From Sympetrum striolatum (taxonomy: Eukaryota; Arthropoda; Insecta; Odonata; Libellulidae): 64,000 bases of DNA. A program made the translations under genes and the position numbers. The notes beneath the pieces were generated by a model. The model ran no database searches and was not told where the DNA came from. It saw nothing but the letters and a program-made list of their open reading frames with translations. The stretch's first letter is position 1. Each line of letters begins with the position of its first letter. Of the stretch, positions 23,801-36,282 are shown in pieces. The stretch covers positions 35,865,849 to 35,929,848 of the forward strand of contig OX388345.1 of assembly GCA_947579665.1 (NCBI GenBank), written 5' to 3'.

Positions 23801-26800
23801 AGCTTCATTCTACTAACACTTAGTAGCTTATGTTAGAGGGAGTGAGGTACCAACCGGCCTTCGCGCTAAATACTTTACAGACAAACCTGGATCTTATTTA
23901 CTCAAGGTGTATTCGGCGAAAGAATTTCAGCTCTTAAGCTCAGGAGAAGTTAGTATTTATCACCAATAATTACGACATTCCATCCTCATAGGAATGAAGG
24001 ACCTATATTCTTAGTTCCATACCTTTTCTGTGTATTATACCAACTTTTTTTATCATATTGCTGTAAGATATTATAACAAATTCAATCAAATCCTATAGGA
24101 AATTAATAATTTAAGTTAATAAAGTTTCAAGGAGATTCTCTTCGGCATCTGAAAAGGTAACTTTTTAGATGATGATGACAGAGGTGCAATCTCAATGGAA
24201 TTAGGACTAATTCAACCGAAGATGAGAAATCGAATGTCGTAGAATCGCCTTATCTGCACCCGTCATCACAACTGAAACCTTTAGATAAGAGGATCATCAA
24301 TGAATTAAGAGATCTTCAAAGATGCTCCCTTCTTCCGAAAATACAATTGATAAGAGGCAACTGCGACTCATTTTCATTATATGCTAGCCCAATCGGTGTA
24401 GGACTGACAAATATCGATTGTGGTTGATTTTTTCGTTTATCATGAAGGAATTTCTATAAAACATTTTTCATGTCATGCTGAATCTACGGAATGGTTTAGG
24501 CTAAATTTGACATAAAAATTGATTTTGTTGATATGGTATTCTTTCAATTGATTTACTCTGTATGAAAGTTTAGCTAGAGCCAATAATAAACAGCCCTCAG
24601 CTGAGATACAGCTAAAAAAACACTTCAAGAATGAGGACAAACGGTTTCAATTCGGTCAAAACTTGAAAATTTTCGAATGGTATTTTGTTTATACGAAAAG
24701 GTTGAGGTTGATGCTACGTATGCAACTCAACACAATATGTTGCCTCTTTCTTCTTCCATTATTTCATAGGATGTCCTTAAGTTGAGACCATTTTTACGAA
24801 TGTCTAATTTTAATGTCTAATTAAGACCATTCTTAAGAATTATAGATTTTGTTTTTGCATGTAAGCTATACGCAAAAACATGCATTCCCGCACTATTCGA
24901 AAAGAAGAATCAAGTTCTTGATGATTTCTTTAAAGTGGCTCAGATAGGCTTGTCTCTCACGATCTGTGTCAGCAAATGACGCATGGCTGAAATGAGATAA
25001 TGGATAATGACAATACCTCCATTACATCCAGATGCCACCTAATCTGCGTCATTTTGACGTCAAGTCTACGAAGCGTTTGTCGATAATTTAGACAAGTTCC
25101 TATAATTTTATCTTACAAGATGCTTCCTACGATACGTAGAGTTTTTTAATGTGTCAATCGACGGTTACTAAGGAATCGGTCTGGAATATTGTTAATATGA
25201 GCCCAAATAATGAGTACTGTAAGATGGATTTCTTCTTGGGCTTTTCTAAGGCTTACTTAGCTAAGGTGTTACTTAGTAATTTTGGTCTTCTAGCTCGCTA
25301 ATATTGACATAGGGTAGCCGCATTACTGTAGTAATTAAAGAGAATTCAAAGCTGCTTTTAATTTGACGAGTTCTTATTCACGAAAAAAATGAAAAGGCTC
25401 ATGATCTTGTCTACTATCTTCTATTTATATTTAGAAGCTTACCTGAAGCAAGCCAATATTTATTTATCTTTCTAGCAATTCAATCCTGGCCGTAAGTTAT
25501 CATTTCCACGTTATATCTACAAATTCACTTAAGTATCCATTGAACTTTTATGACTTCGGTTGCAAATGAATTCCAAGTAGATTTCATAGAACGATAGTAT
25601 ATACCTGAAAAAGTTTCAAGACGTAAGAAAATGCAAAAATATTTAAATAAAATCCTCAAATTTTTTTTGTGATTTGAAGTGCTGACTTCACACCTGCGGC
25701 TGTAGAAAAAATGATCGCTTAGGTCACAAGGTGCAATTTCATCCACACGAAGAAAGTATTTATTACTTCTAAGACTTTGAAGCTCCTTTCGCAGAATGTA
25801 CGTGCGTTTGAAAATGCATTTATCTGATCCTCACTTCAAAAATATTTAAGCAGCAATTTAAATACCAGCAAATAAAAATATCAAAATTCTTTTTCCTAAT
25901 TTCTTCGCATTTCTCATCGGGATTCCACCCCACGATAGCTAATCAAAATCGCGCATTCAAGTCAGCATGAAATTTACTGTTGGAGTTGGAAGTCCTTGCA
26001 ACTTCCTTATCATTTACACCTATTGAGTTTCGTAGAGTACATTTCCGTGGTTCGAGGGACGCGATAACTGTTCTCAACAGTTGTATGTTGTCACTTCCAT
26101 TACACTCGTTGAAAATTGATGCGCCAACAAAAAGGACTCAGATCGCCATTGGTCAGAGATACAATACAAACAATACAATTCAGAGAAAAATTCCATTGTT
26201 TGCGACCATATTGTGTTTGTGAAGACTAGCCGAAATAATTTAAAACCTTGCAGTCGGCAAAACCATGAGAATAATATTACGTTCTGCGGGTAATCATAAG
26301 TTTTTCGTCTTTAATGGATCCTATGCGCTTGATCCAAATATTTACAGGATGATCTTTAATGGATCAGTTTTACAATCAGTAGATGAAATTACTCTTATGA
26401 GATAAATAGATTCAATTCGAGATCTTAAACAATTTGAAGTCAGCAAATAAAATTACGATTTCTTCCATTCATCCTTTTGTTTATACAGGCACGCAGTTAA
26501 TTGTAAGATGCAAAGTTTATCATCAACCCATATTCCTGAGAATTATGTTACTCAAAGGTCATTATTACCTCCAGACTTCATTGAGCCTTTAATTTATAAT
26601 TACCAAAAGAATTCAAAATCTAGATACATGAAAATAATTTTTGAACGTTTCATTGGAAAATTTTCCACCTCCCCACAGTCTTTATCATACGATATTATTC
26701 CTATGCCCTATGCATATGTCAATTCGTTCATGAACATGTCGTTCAGTCGTTATGTTTGGAGTATGTGACGATCTAATTTAGTAAGCACTGAAACATTCAA

Positions 26801-26831
26801 TACAGTTTATAAAATAATCCTTCCACTATAA
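23801..26831. other. AT-rich non-coding DNA
   Basis: No supported gene. The frames at 25525-25746, 25980-26222 and 26508-26768 have AT-biased composition and no recognisable motif. Confidence 0.5.
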
Positions 26832-27224
26832 AATGTTTCTCTTACTAGGTCGAGTCTAGAATACTGCTGTGCGGTTTGGGACCCACACGAAGTAGGTTTA
26901 GTCTCAGATTTAGAGATGGTCCAGCGTAGAGCAGCCCGATTCGTTTGCGGGGATTTCAGGTTTGATAGCAGTGTTACGGCAATGATAGATTCCCTCGGTT
27001 GGAATTCACTACAGATGAGAAGACCTGGATATCGACGAAAATTTTTCGAAAAGTTCATTCGTTCAGGATTTATAGATGAAGTAAGGGAAATATTAGTGCC
27101 AGTAAGGAGCGAACGCGATCTCCGAGAGGCATCGACGAAGTTACAGGGAAGTAATCGCAAGGACGGATAATTATTTTTTGTCTTTCCCCCCCAGGCTATT
27201 AGAGATGCTAATAGGGAGGCATGA
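26832..27224 (+). pseudogene. non-LTR retrotransposon RT C-terminal fragment (CR1/Jockey-like), copy 1
   Basis: The translation LTRSSLEYCCAVWDPH, then EMVQRRAARFVCGDF, SSVTAMIDSLGWNSLQMRR and VRSERDLREAS, follows the C-terminal region of CR1/Jockey-type reverse transcriptases. The family hallmarks are LEYxxxVWDPH, QRRAARF and LGWxxLxxRR. A stop at 26829-26831 truncates the 5' side. About 2 bp are missing near 27140 relative to copy 2, which moves the true end into another frame. That frame reads YREVIARTDNY, FPPQAIRDANREA and stops at TGA 27222-27224, the usual xxFFPxAIRDxN terminus. Upstream RT and endonuclease domains are absent: this is a 5'-truncated dead copy, as target-primed reverse transcription commonly leaves. 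Confidence 0.88.
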
Positions 27225-27304
27225 ATAATGGTGGTGTATTACACCCCCTGCCATACGCCTCTGGCGGCTCGCATGGTGTATATCTAAATCTAAAAATCTA
27301 AATA
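27225..27304 (+). mobile_element. 3' UTR and tail of the non-LTR element, copy 1
   Basis: The 3' UTR contains ACACCCCCTGCCATACGCCT and CTGGCGGCTC, shared with 35275-35376 and 39617-39708. GCC...GGC can form a small stem, perhaps the hairpin the reverse transcriptase recognises. The end is an imperfect ATCTAAA-type tail (three units), as seen in elements that end in short repeats instead of poly(A). Confidence 0.8.
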
Positions 27305-28793
27305 GCGTATTCTATGAGCTTAATGAGAATCCAAGAAATATCGAACGTAGCCGGTAGAATTAAGCAACTAACATCTTGATGAAAATAAAGTCGTTGAATG
27401 TAAAAGAAAGAAACTATCTTTACTTCCTTATTCATAGAGAAGAAATAACGAATATCTATATCCACGGAAAATCTTGCCCCGTATAATTATGTTGCGTGCT
27501 TTATGCCCTTATCTATTCCAATCCCATTAGCGCGCACTTACAAAACACATTATGATAACTATCCACAATCAGGAAGTGAATGCGGCGAAGTCTTGCACAT
27601 GTATTTTGGTCCTCTAACTTATCGTCGGCGAACTCACAAACAGATGAATAAAACAGACAAATATTGACGCGACTAATAGGTCTAGGGGAACATCATCGTC
27701 GTCAAAATGAGGTGTTACATCGAATGGTCGGTTGGGTAAGACGTGGGGGAGTCCGCAGTTTCCCATGTTTCGATTGCTCCTTTCGTAACCAATCGCTAAC
27801 CACGTGACACTGGGTGAAAAAATATTCATCTGTTGCGATGGTGTCCTTGGGTGCCCGTTCCGATGCACCACGGATGGCACTCACCGTGGATCTTTTTACG
27901 GATCATATCGACTTCATTTCCTCATCCAGATGCGTGTTTCAATTCGATGATTATCTCCCCACATAATCGATATGCCCGGAAAAACGTGGAGAGATGAACG
28001 CACGATCAACGGACGATAACACTCAGTAATCAGTTGACATGCACTTTTCAATAAGATTGAGGCATGCGTTAAGCAATGTGTGCCCACGCTTCCCTCTGTG
28101 GTGATTCAAACGACTGAATTACGAGTTGCTCCAAGTTAATTCGAGTTTCAGCGTGAGCTTTCCAATTAAATTATTAGGTAATAGGTCAAATCACAAAGTT
28201 TATTTTGATTCCGCTTGCTTAATTCAGTTATCAATGACTTTATAATCACTCAAAGAGCAGAGGAAAACGGGAAAATCACGATTTTTATAATAGCTTAATT
28301 TTTTATGATTTGTAATTTTTCAGTAATAGCGTATCTGTCTGTTTCCGTAGAGTAAAACTTCTCAGTTATTATTCATGAGGTTTAATAGCGAGTATATCTG
28401 TAGGGAAATAAGTTAACACTTTCTGTTCATCTTTTCATGGTGACTGTTTTCCGGGAAAAGAGAGACGTCATGGCCTCTAATTGTATTAATTGCCTCATGG
28501 TATTTTTAGAGGCAAGATTAATATACTCGTAAAACGGAAGGAGATGATAAAGACCCCTTACATAATTTCACAAAAAATTTAATTTCCACCAAAATTATGA
28601 AACTCTAAATTGCGTTTTTTCCTCTTCGCAGGAATTCTTCAAATTCATTATCTTCTTCACCTATTAGTATCGTAATCTAAAACTTTATCATGTTTCCGCA
28701 GGATTATAGTTCTTATCAAAATTCAGTATTTTACAACTATCTGCCTAAGTTGTAGTAAAATTCCAACTGTTACATATTACGAAGTTTTAAAAT
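27305..28793. other. non-coding DNA with one GC-richer patch
   Basis: A GC-richer patch at about 27600-27960 has two overlapping minus frames (27614-27880 and 27702-27884) and a CGGTGAGTGCC string on the minus strand that resembles a splice donor. I recognise neither translation, so I leave it unassigned. The remainder is AT-rich. Confidence 0.4.
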
Positions 28794-28889
28794 ACATATA
28801 AAGTTTCGTTGGTAACTAGTTTTGAGTAATGATATGCTTGAAGATGACTACCATTAGTCTAAACCAGTCACCAACGAAACTTTATATGT
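28794..28889. repeat. 96-bp hairpin with perfect 20-bp arms
   Basis: The outer arms ACATATAAAGTTTCGTTGGT and its exact complement flank a longer imperfect pairing that covers most of the interior. The right half carries TTGAAGATG and AAACCAGT, matching the hairpin at 11630-11685. It is probably a structured repeat fragment or tiny fold-back element. Confidence 0.75.
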
Positions 28890-30363
28890 TGGTCAGTAAA
28901 AGTTGTACTGTTTTTTAAATTATTTTTATTTAACAATGGTAGTTATGTCGGAATTCCGGTAGCTCGGTCAATGTTATTTTGTAGTAGTAAAAGCCAACTA
29001 TCAAGAATGCTAAATAATTGACTTCTGAAGCAGAAGTACTCTTGTAGCATCAACAGAGATCGTGTTATTTTGCTGAGTATTGTCTGGGAATTCATGTTCG
29101 GATGAACTACTTGAATGATTGGCGGATCTTTGTGCTGTGGTACGCTCTAGACGTGAAGTGAGCTAGGTCAGGACCGACTTTAGGGATGCATGACACATCT
29201 GATGACAAAGCTGCAATTATCAATCGATTCACGATGCACGGAATTGTTTGAGCCGCGGGAAACGATTGTGTTATGCACGAAATGCGAGCGCCGCGGCGCG
29301 CCGATGTGATTATTCGTATGCTGAGAAATCTTTGTGGGGAAAGGAAAATAAGTTAACCGTGAAGCCAATCACGAAAATATTTTCCTCTTTGGATGCATTA
29401 GTAATTGTATGTCATCCTTAAAAAATCATTTCCCTCTTGTATAGAGTAATTATTTCCAGTGTTAGTGAAGTCTACTTTACTTTGGCATGAAGGCGGGACT
29501 TCACTTAATTTGCTGAGAGAATTTTTTTCATGGACGTTTTAAGTTACTTATATATATATTTTTAGTGACTATAATAAAAACTCGTCGAAACATGATCACT
29601 ATTTAAAGGCATTCAACTAGCGGAAGTGTACGAGGTAGGTGAAATAATTGCGAATGAATCTAAGTATTTAAATCTCACAGCATTAAATGGAGGGACATTA
29701 GAACTGAAAGTGAGAGTTTAATGAGAGCTATTTATACTTATTACTTATAAATGCTATCGAATCTTATAAAAATGCTTGATCATGAATATATTCATGATGA
29801 TTTCCATACCGTAAGCGGGAGGGATGAAAGGAGACTACACAAATTGACACGATTCATGTAAAGGTTAATGACCTTCATTGGGATGATAATATAACAAATG
29901 TAGCCATTACTAAATTAACTACTACTCTTGTAGCCTTTAGACTTGGAACCTATGATCAATTGCATTTCTTTTTCCTGAGTTAAGTATGGTATGAAACATG
30001 CATCGACAGCAACGGAAATTTGTTAATATCAATATTTAAATTTAAAATTAACGAAATAAAATAATGTTTTCACCCAAGCACTCAAGCACAAGCATCAATT
30101 TTTTAAATTTTAAAAATCAATTAAATATGTATTATTATAGGTTTCGACGGGAAAATGTTTTCATATAATATAACGAAATCTATAAACGATAGCTTAAAAA
30201 GAAATTACTTTTTTCTAATGACGAAATTTTAATATCCTCTTCCATGAACCCAACCTATGAATAAACAAGGATCGCAAACTCTCCCTCAGTCGTTTTCATA
30301 CCACTGCCGAGTGACTTCGTGGTATTCAATGAAAAAATGAGAGGGAAATTCGAAAGAAAAAAT
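28890..30363. other. AT-rich non-coding DNA
   Basis: No supported gene. A GC-richer patch near 29230-29310 includes CCGCGGCGCGCC and a short minus frame without recognisable content. Confidence 0.5.
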
Positions 30364-30572
30364 GAAAAAGGAAAACCACTTTTCACGAGGAAACTAGTTC
30401 CTTATTTAATAATTAACTCTGAAAAATACCACAGAAATAAAAATTTAAAAATACAAATGATTTAAAATATATTGAATATAAACTATTTTAAATAAAATTT
30501 ATCTGTAGTATTTTGCATAGTTTTTGTTAAATAACACACTAGTTTCCCCGTGAAAAGTAGTTTTCCTTTTTC
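30364..30572. mobile_element. 209-bp fold-back element (MITE-like)
   Basis: The left arm begins GAAAAAGGAAAACCACTTTT, then CACGAGGAAACTAGT. The right arm is its near-complement, ending ACTAGTTTCCCC-GTGAAAAG-TAGTTTTCCTTTTTC. Pairing continues inward with AAATACYACAG and AAATTTTATTTAAA-like segments, so the arms are about 80 bp around a short AT-rich centre. No ORF and no clear target-site duplication were found, so the class is undetermined. Confidence 0.7.
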
Positions 30573-31241
30573 TTCTTCATACCACTTATTTTCATGGCAT
30601 ACTTCGTGGTGAGTAATTCACATCTCCAAAAGAGCGACATGTTAATAGCGGCGGACGAAAACATTTAAATGCAATCGCCGAACGTAAAAATCATCTCTAT
30701 AATTTAATTATTTAATTTCCTCGAAAATCGGAAGCATTTTTAAACGCCGGAAATCGTATTCAAAAGGAAGCGGTTTGCTCCTTACGGGAGGGCAATAAGC
30801 AAACCTTTTCATTACGGACTCCCGTAACGGAAGTAATTTTTCTAATCCCATCGGATATGGCCGAGGTCGGGCCATTGTTTGATCGGATGAATCCGTTTTA
30901 AAGCTCTTCTTTTTAGCCTTTCGCTCTCGACCGGTATGCCACTGCTTGAAAAGAGCATTATATCACTCGAATTTGCATCTGATATTGCAAAACGCTAATT
31001 ATGGATCTCGGAAGGTCATAGATGAGCGAGAATCAGGAAATTAGCCCTTACACGCAATTCAAATTAGCTAAATATGTATACCTCCAATGAAGGTAAATTC
31101 AGAATTAAATAGATTTTCACTAAATTATATATGTATCAAGATGTTTAATTCATAATATTATACATTAGTTAAAAAGTTAAAATTTATAAATAGATTTCAT
31201 GTAGAGTATTAGTTCATGATTTCAAAATTCAACGAAGTGAA
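30573..31241. other. AT-rich non-coding DNA
   Basis: No supported feature. Confidence 0.5.
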
Positions 31242-31327
31242 AATAGCGACATTACTGGGACTCGAACGCAGGTCTCCTACTTTGCTGGCAGGTAATCTAA
31301 CCAATAAACTCAATGACGCGTCAATTC
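31242..31327 (-). mobile_element. tRNA-derived SINE head, left arm of an inverted pair
   Basis: On the minus strand it reads TTGGTTAGATTACCTGCC...AAAGTAGGAGACC...GTTCGAGTCCC, the A-box/anticodon-arm/B-box arrangement of a tRNA-derived SINE. It is the near-complement of 31365-31450, and the two face each other across a 37-bp spacer. Confidence 0.75.
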
Positions 31328-31364
31328 CACTTTTGTTAGAGGGATGCTTAGGGATAGATTGATT

Positions 31365-31535
31365 GAATTGACGCGGCATGGTAGTGTAGTGGCTAGAATA
31401 CCTGCCCGGAAAGTAGGGGACCTAGGTTCGAATCCATGCCATGTCACTATATAACCTTGAGTTTAAGGCTTCCGCTTCCTTGTGCTTGTTCAAATTTCAT
31501 ACCAATCACCTTTAATGAAATTAAATTTTACAATG
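31365..31535 (+). mobile_element. tRNA-derived SINE, right arm of an inverted pair
   Basis: A tRNA-like fold spans 31375-31445. The acceptor stem is GGCATGG with CCATGTC (one G-U pair), the D-arm is GTGTAGTGGCTAGAATAC, and the anticodon stem is CCTGC/GTAGG around loop CCGGAAA. The B box is GGTTCGAATCC. Position 33 is C rather than the near-universal U, and the T stem (CTAGG/CCATG) has two mismatches. The sequence is therefore a SINE head rather than a working tRNA gene. A body follows with ACCAATCACCTTTAATGAAA, also found after the SINE head at 36283. Confidence 0.75.
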
Positions 31536-34500
31536 AAGAGCTTCAAATGAAAGTTCCGATGTTTTCACATTTCCATTTCTATTTCCGTACTAGGTATCTT
31601 GTAATTGCATGTTTCGGGTGGATTAATTTTACACTTCTTTCACGGTCTATCTTTTGAGATATTATTTTGTACTCCGATCTGTTATGAGGAGAAGGAAACA
31701 GCGATTTTTAAGTTTTATCTGAAATGTGCTCAGTCAAATGAGTGGTAGATCAAAGCTTATTTACTTTCAACAAAAAACCTCAGGGAGATATCATTAGATT
31801 TTATAAATTTCTATACAGAATATGTGAGTGAGGAGATGGTGTAAAGCGGAGGTAGATGTTAAGAATAAATAAATATAGAATAGTGGAAATGCGTATGACT
31901 GTAGTAATTAAATTAGATACATTGCATCGGTAAAGATTAAACGCAATCGTAAAGTAAAAGGAAAATTTAGGTTTATAACTTGCGTCTCACGGGGTTATCT
32001 TTTATCGTTTACTTAATATAAATCAAAGAGATGTTTCCAAATTTCTCCTCGTAAACTTTCGTAATTACTAAAAAGGTTACGAAGTCTCGACCGTAGTAGT
32101 GACCTACCGTTCTCAATCGTAGTCCATATGATATTTTCCCAAGATTAATAAGAGAAACAAGTTGGAATATGCGTAGCAGCGGCAGTCTTTACGACTCCAT
32201 TCATTTCCCGAGTACATAAACCCTGTTCGATGATCCGTGGAGTTTAAATTGAAATGTGGAACAGGGTCGCTTTCACGGTTGGAGGGATGTTTAGATGAAC
32301 TGAAAATTTGGCAATCTTTTTGTATGAGCTTGGAATATTTCGATTGGTAAAACATGAATATCTATTGTGTTGACCTTGAATATAACCTTCGTGATTCTAA
32401 ATATGATCATATTGATGTTAATTGAATGCATCTCTAATGGGATTTGATGTAATTGGATTTATACCCAGGGTAGTTCAGATATTTTCTATTGATTTCTTCG
32501 GAACCTTTCCGTCCTTCACTATTTCACAATATGAAATAGAAATTTCTTAAGCTACGAGAATTCTCAATTCATCAAAATATTTGCAAATCGTTACCTTAAG
32601 AGAGAATCTATACTTGCAAAAATAATAATCAACTTCATGGATTTCAAACTTTACTAATCCAAATCGTGTATCCTTGACAAGCTTTCAAAAAAATATAATT
32701 CAATATTTGTTTTTTTTGCATCGCGACCTACTCTTTGAAACCGAAAAATCAAAAAAAAAAAAAATTGTTTTAAACAGCGATATCGTCAAATAGTAACCTA
32801 CTCATGGAGATGGAACTTCCACGAAATCACGATCGTTGCTAAACATTTGGAAACTATGATAATTTTCTCGAACTTTAAATCGGTATCTGAGGTGTTTCAT
32901 ATGAATTTCCAGGTAGCGATAAAATTCGTAAATCTTGCAAAACTTCCTGAGAAAAATTCCCAGATATGTCACGGAATGCGTAAAGGATTGAATTCCATAG
33001 ATTTGGATGATTCTTTGTAAAAAAACGAGCGTATCTAGAACAGTGCAAGATATTCCGAAGTATGGGTGTAAAGTTCACTGAATGGAAGACCCAATGAAAT
33101 GACTTTCGATTGATGGCCTAACATCCCAGTGCCCCTTCGCCCTACCCAAGCGTAATTCAGAAGACAGTTTTGTGGTCACACTTAACGGAATAATTAACGC
33201 GATACTTTCGCATTCACCGCAGACATCGTCTACGCGTTCAAACGGAAGGGGATCATTCATGACTCCGCTTCTCTTATTCATGGAGCAAAGGATTGGCATG
33301 TGTTACAAACGGGATTGCGGGATCTCTAAGAACGACTTCAATACCATTTTAGGATTTTATTTAAACGTAAAAATAGCGGTTTTGTTCGATAATACTATAG
33401 GAATTATAAGAAAGAGACTTATATGGTTTTTAAACAAGAGAAACCTTTTTCCCACTTCAGGAGGAAATTAATTCGAATTTTTGATGCAGTTATAAGCGTA
33501 AAAATCAGTTAATTGTCATCTTTAATATGCCAGAGAGAGTATTTGATGGTATGTGCATTGTAAAGAAGTAACATCTGACGCAATAATTATCGGTTTGTGG
33601 GATTAAGTAATGACTTTGGTTACATTAATACTTGTAAGGTTTTAAGATGATACTTTAAATTTTCAAAGCGAAAATTTGCTCTAAAAGCCTTTCTTTTAAT
33701 TTAAGCTGTTCTGGCCTAACTTTGTTTAGTTCCATTTAAATAAAAAACGACAAAATTAGTAGTTTTTTACTAAAATATATTGGTACGACCGGATTAGATA
33801 TTCACGATAATCTTAACAGGTAAACTATACCCTGAAATTAAGGCATTTATAATATTTATGTAGCTAAATCATTTTTTTCTTTCTTTTAGTTCTCTTATAT
33901 TTAGTGTCCAGACCTGGATTCGCTCATTAATTACGTAGAAGTTAAATGCTTTTATGTCAGAAAATTTATTGTCGCCCGCAAACTTCATCCTGAAAAGATC
34001 CATTATCTCACCAACCGCTATACGTATTAATTCCCTGGTGTATAAGCATCATAATTCTAAAATCTCTTTGGTATGCGAAGCATGATATGTTCCATAATGT
34101 AACAATAATTGCATATTATTGTGTTTCAACATTTGAAAGTGGTAATTGTGCATAGATATTTAGGACCCTGTGATTTATTGCCTTGATTCTGCCGTGTTCG
34201 GAATAATTTCACTAGTAAATATTTACTAATCAATTAATACCGCTAGTCATACTCGTTTTCATAATTTTTGGGTTGAGACGGAAAAGCGGACAACATTTGT
34301 TTTAGTTTTTAGATAGTACCTCTGCATTCTTAGGAACTATCATTAGTAAATTACATCCTTCACGTATTACTTTCAGGATGTTTTTATCCCAGTTTTCTTA
34401 TCTCGGCGAACAGAATATTTTTTCTCTAGGTTCAGGATAGAGGAAAATGGATGTTTCACTTACTTTTGTTATAGATATGACAATGGCTGAGAAAACATGA

Positions 34501-34739
34501 AAGAAACAGGGACAATTAATGATGGGCATACATTTTGTCGCTACATTTTATTGATTTATTTTGTATTACGTAGCGATTTGGTCATTAGACCAGGTGCTAA
34601 CGGAGAGAGAAGAGTATTATGGGGAGCGTTGCCTGTCATTGCCCATAGACGGATGGGAAACCCCTCAATAACCTCCCGTTTTAATGCAGTGGACGGAGCA
34701 TTTAGCAGGGTCATTGCGCTGCTCCTAAGTGAACTTTCC
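31536..34739. other. non-coding DNA
   Basis: No supported gene. GC-richer patches at about 32160-32300 and 33060-33300 contain short frames on both strands without recognisable motifs. A run of 14 A lies at about 32751-32764. A 140-codon plus frame starting at an ATG at 34497 runs through this end and is discussed in the findings. Confidence 0.45.
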
Positions 34740-34820
34740 ACTCATTTCAATTTTCTGACTCGGTTAGGAAAGCAAGCACTACCGCACTTCTCATCAGGAC
34801 TACTTCATTCCTCCTATAGA
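34740..34820 (+). repeat. dispersed repeat family C, copy 3 (divergent)
   Basis: GGTTAGGAAAGCAAGCACTA, then CCGCACTTCTCATC and ACTTCATTC, correspond in order to the blocks of copies 1 and 2, with more substitutions. It lies within the 140-codon open frame at 34497-34919. Confidence 0.5.
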
Positions 34821-34974
34821 ACTTTACATATCTTATGTAAATGCTTTGCTGACACAGCTACAGGTCACAGTTATTCTATGCGTTTAAGATTTTTAAGGGT
34901 TTTAAGAATTAAAGAATGAAATAAATTACTCCCCATGGTGTGCAATTAAAGTTTATTATACTATACAAATAATT

Positions 34975-35274
34975 AAGTTTCAGATGTAGTGATGGTCCAG
35001 CGTTGAGCAGCTCGATTCGTTAGTGGGATTTCAGGTTGGACAGAAGCGTTGCGGCTATGATAGAGTCCCTAGGATGGAATTTGCCCCAGGTGAGAAGATC
35101 TGGTTACTGACGGAAGCTTTCCGAAAATTTCATCGGTTCATTACTTATTAACGAAGCAAAATTTTATTTTAAGAAATTTTAGTGACAGAAAAAAATCTCC
35201 GAGAAGCATCGAAAAAACATTACAGGGAAGTAATCGCAAAACAAGATAATTACATTTGGTCGTTTTTTCCCCAG
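34975..35274 (+). pseudogene. non-LTR retrotransposon RT C-terminal fragment, copy 2
   Basis: It is homologous to 26900-27224. Correcting for one lost base near 35031, the frame reads MVQR-stop-AARFVSG, FRLDRSVAAMIESLGW, VRRSGY-stop, then HYREVIAKQDNY and SFFPQAIREASRVN before a TAA. Two nonsense codons, the frameshift and a degraded middle show that it is long dead. The better-preserved terminus defines the family's real C-terminus. The 5' side stops abruptly at about 34975. Confidence 0.83.
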
Positions 35275-35376
35275 GCTATTAGAGAGGCTAGTAGGGTAAA
35301 TTAAGAATAACGATGTTATTACACCCCCTGCCATACGTCTCTGGCGGCTCCCGGGGTATATATCTAAATCTAAATA
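35275..35376 (+). mobile_element. 3' UTR and tail of the non-LTR element, copy 2
   Basis: It carries the signature ACACCCCCTGCCATACG-CTCTGGCGGCTC and ends in ATCTAAATCTAAATAG, matching copy 1. Confidence 0.8.
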
Positions 35377-36282
35377 GTATTGCAGCCTACACGAACGCAT
35401 ACAAATATCTCGCAAGATTAGAACAGTGAGATGGTAGGGAGACCTCAAGGCTTCCCTTGAATAGCCACCTGACGGTTGCGCCACTTCGTATATATTTGGC
35501 AAAATGCAATGACTTGAGAATCCGCCCCCGCAGCGGGGGGCCCAAGGCCTCAATGGGCTTAAATGCAAGAAGTTCTTAGTCTTAGTCCCTTTCTTTTCTC
35601 GGCAAATTGGTCGAAAGATTTCACGGAAAGTGCACCGGAAACTAGGCTAACAATCGACACGCGTATGAACATTTCACGCTATAATCGATTAAGCCGTTGT
35701 GTTGTAACTGTTGAAGCGGTTCGGGATTCGAGGAAACTAAATAATCATTGTCGTGCCGTTGTTGGAGCTGCTCGTGATTTTTGTGACAATCGGTTCATAA
35801 GCTCCAAGACAATGGTGCGCAAACAAACAGTTGAAGTCTTTTCATAAGTTTCGACTGGTATTCATTATGAGATGACCTCGAAGAACGCTGTTTAATAAAG
35901 TTCCATTCATTAACTTATTGAAGTACAAGAGAATTCCGTAGTATATATACTCTTGTTACTTAGTATTTTGTAGATTGTATATGTTGGTGTAACTTTAAAA
36001 ATGCAAATCAATCATTCCCTGAGACATTAAAGCACTCTAAATAGTAATTAGGCACTTGAAGGAAGAAAAAATCAATCGTTGATTGGGAGACTAATCGATA
36101 TAACAGTGTTTCGTGTATAGTAATGAATAATCACAATTCGATATTACACTGCTGGTAAATCCTAATGGGGAAGCGATCACCCACTTTGGTGATTTTCCAA
36201 CTCGAAAAATTTCTAACTAAAAATTGATAATCAAATATTTTTAAGATAATTTCGTATCTGTGATGGTGTAAATATATTAGAT
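35377..36282. other. non-coding DNA with GC-richer patch
   Basis: At 35530-35850 a GC-richer plus-strand frame of 94 codons is open but has no motif I recognise and no clear splice borders. The remainder is AT-rich. Confidence 0.4.

Noticed and set aside
27614..27884. Exon in the GC-richer patch with a donor-like GTGAGT
   Set aside because: No frame joins convincingly to the donor-like site and neither translation is recognisable.
31375..31445. Functional tRNA gene (anticodon GGA)
   Set aside because: C at position 33, two T-stem mismatches, and clear repeat relatives at 31242 and 36283 with a shared SINE body point to a SINE head.
35179..35568. 129-codon minus-strand open frame
   Set aside because: Much of it is antisense to the broken non-LTR copy at 34975-35376; the sense strand explains the sequence.
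35563..35847. 94-codon plus frame in a GC-richer patch
   Set aside because: No recognisable motif or splice borders; left as unassigned sequence.
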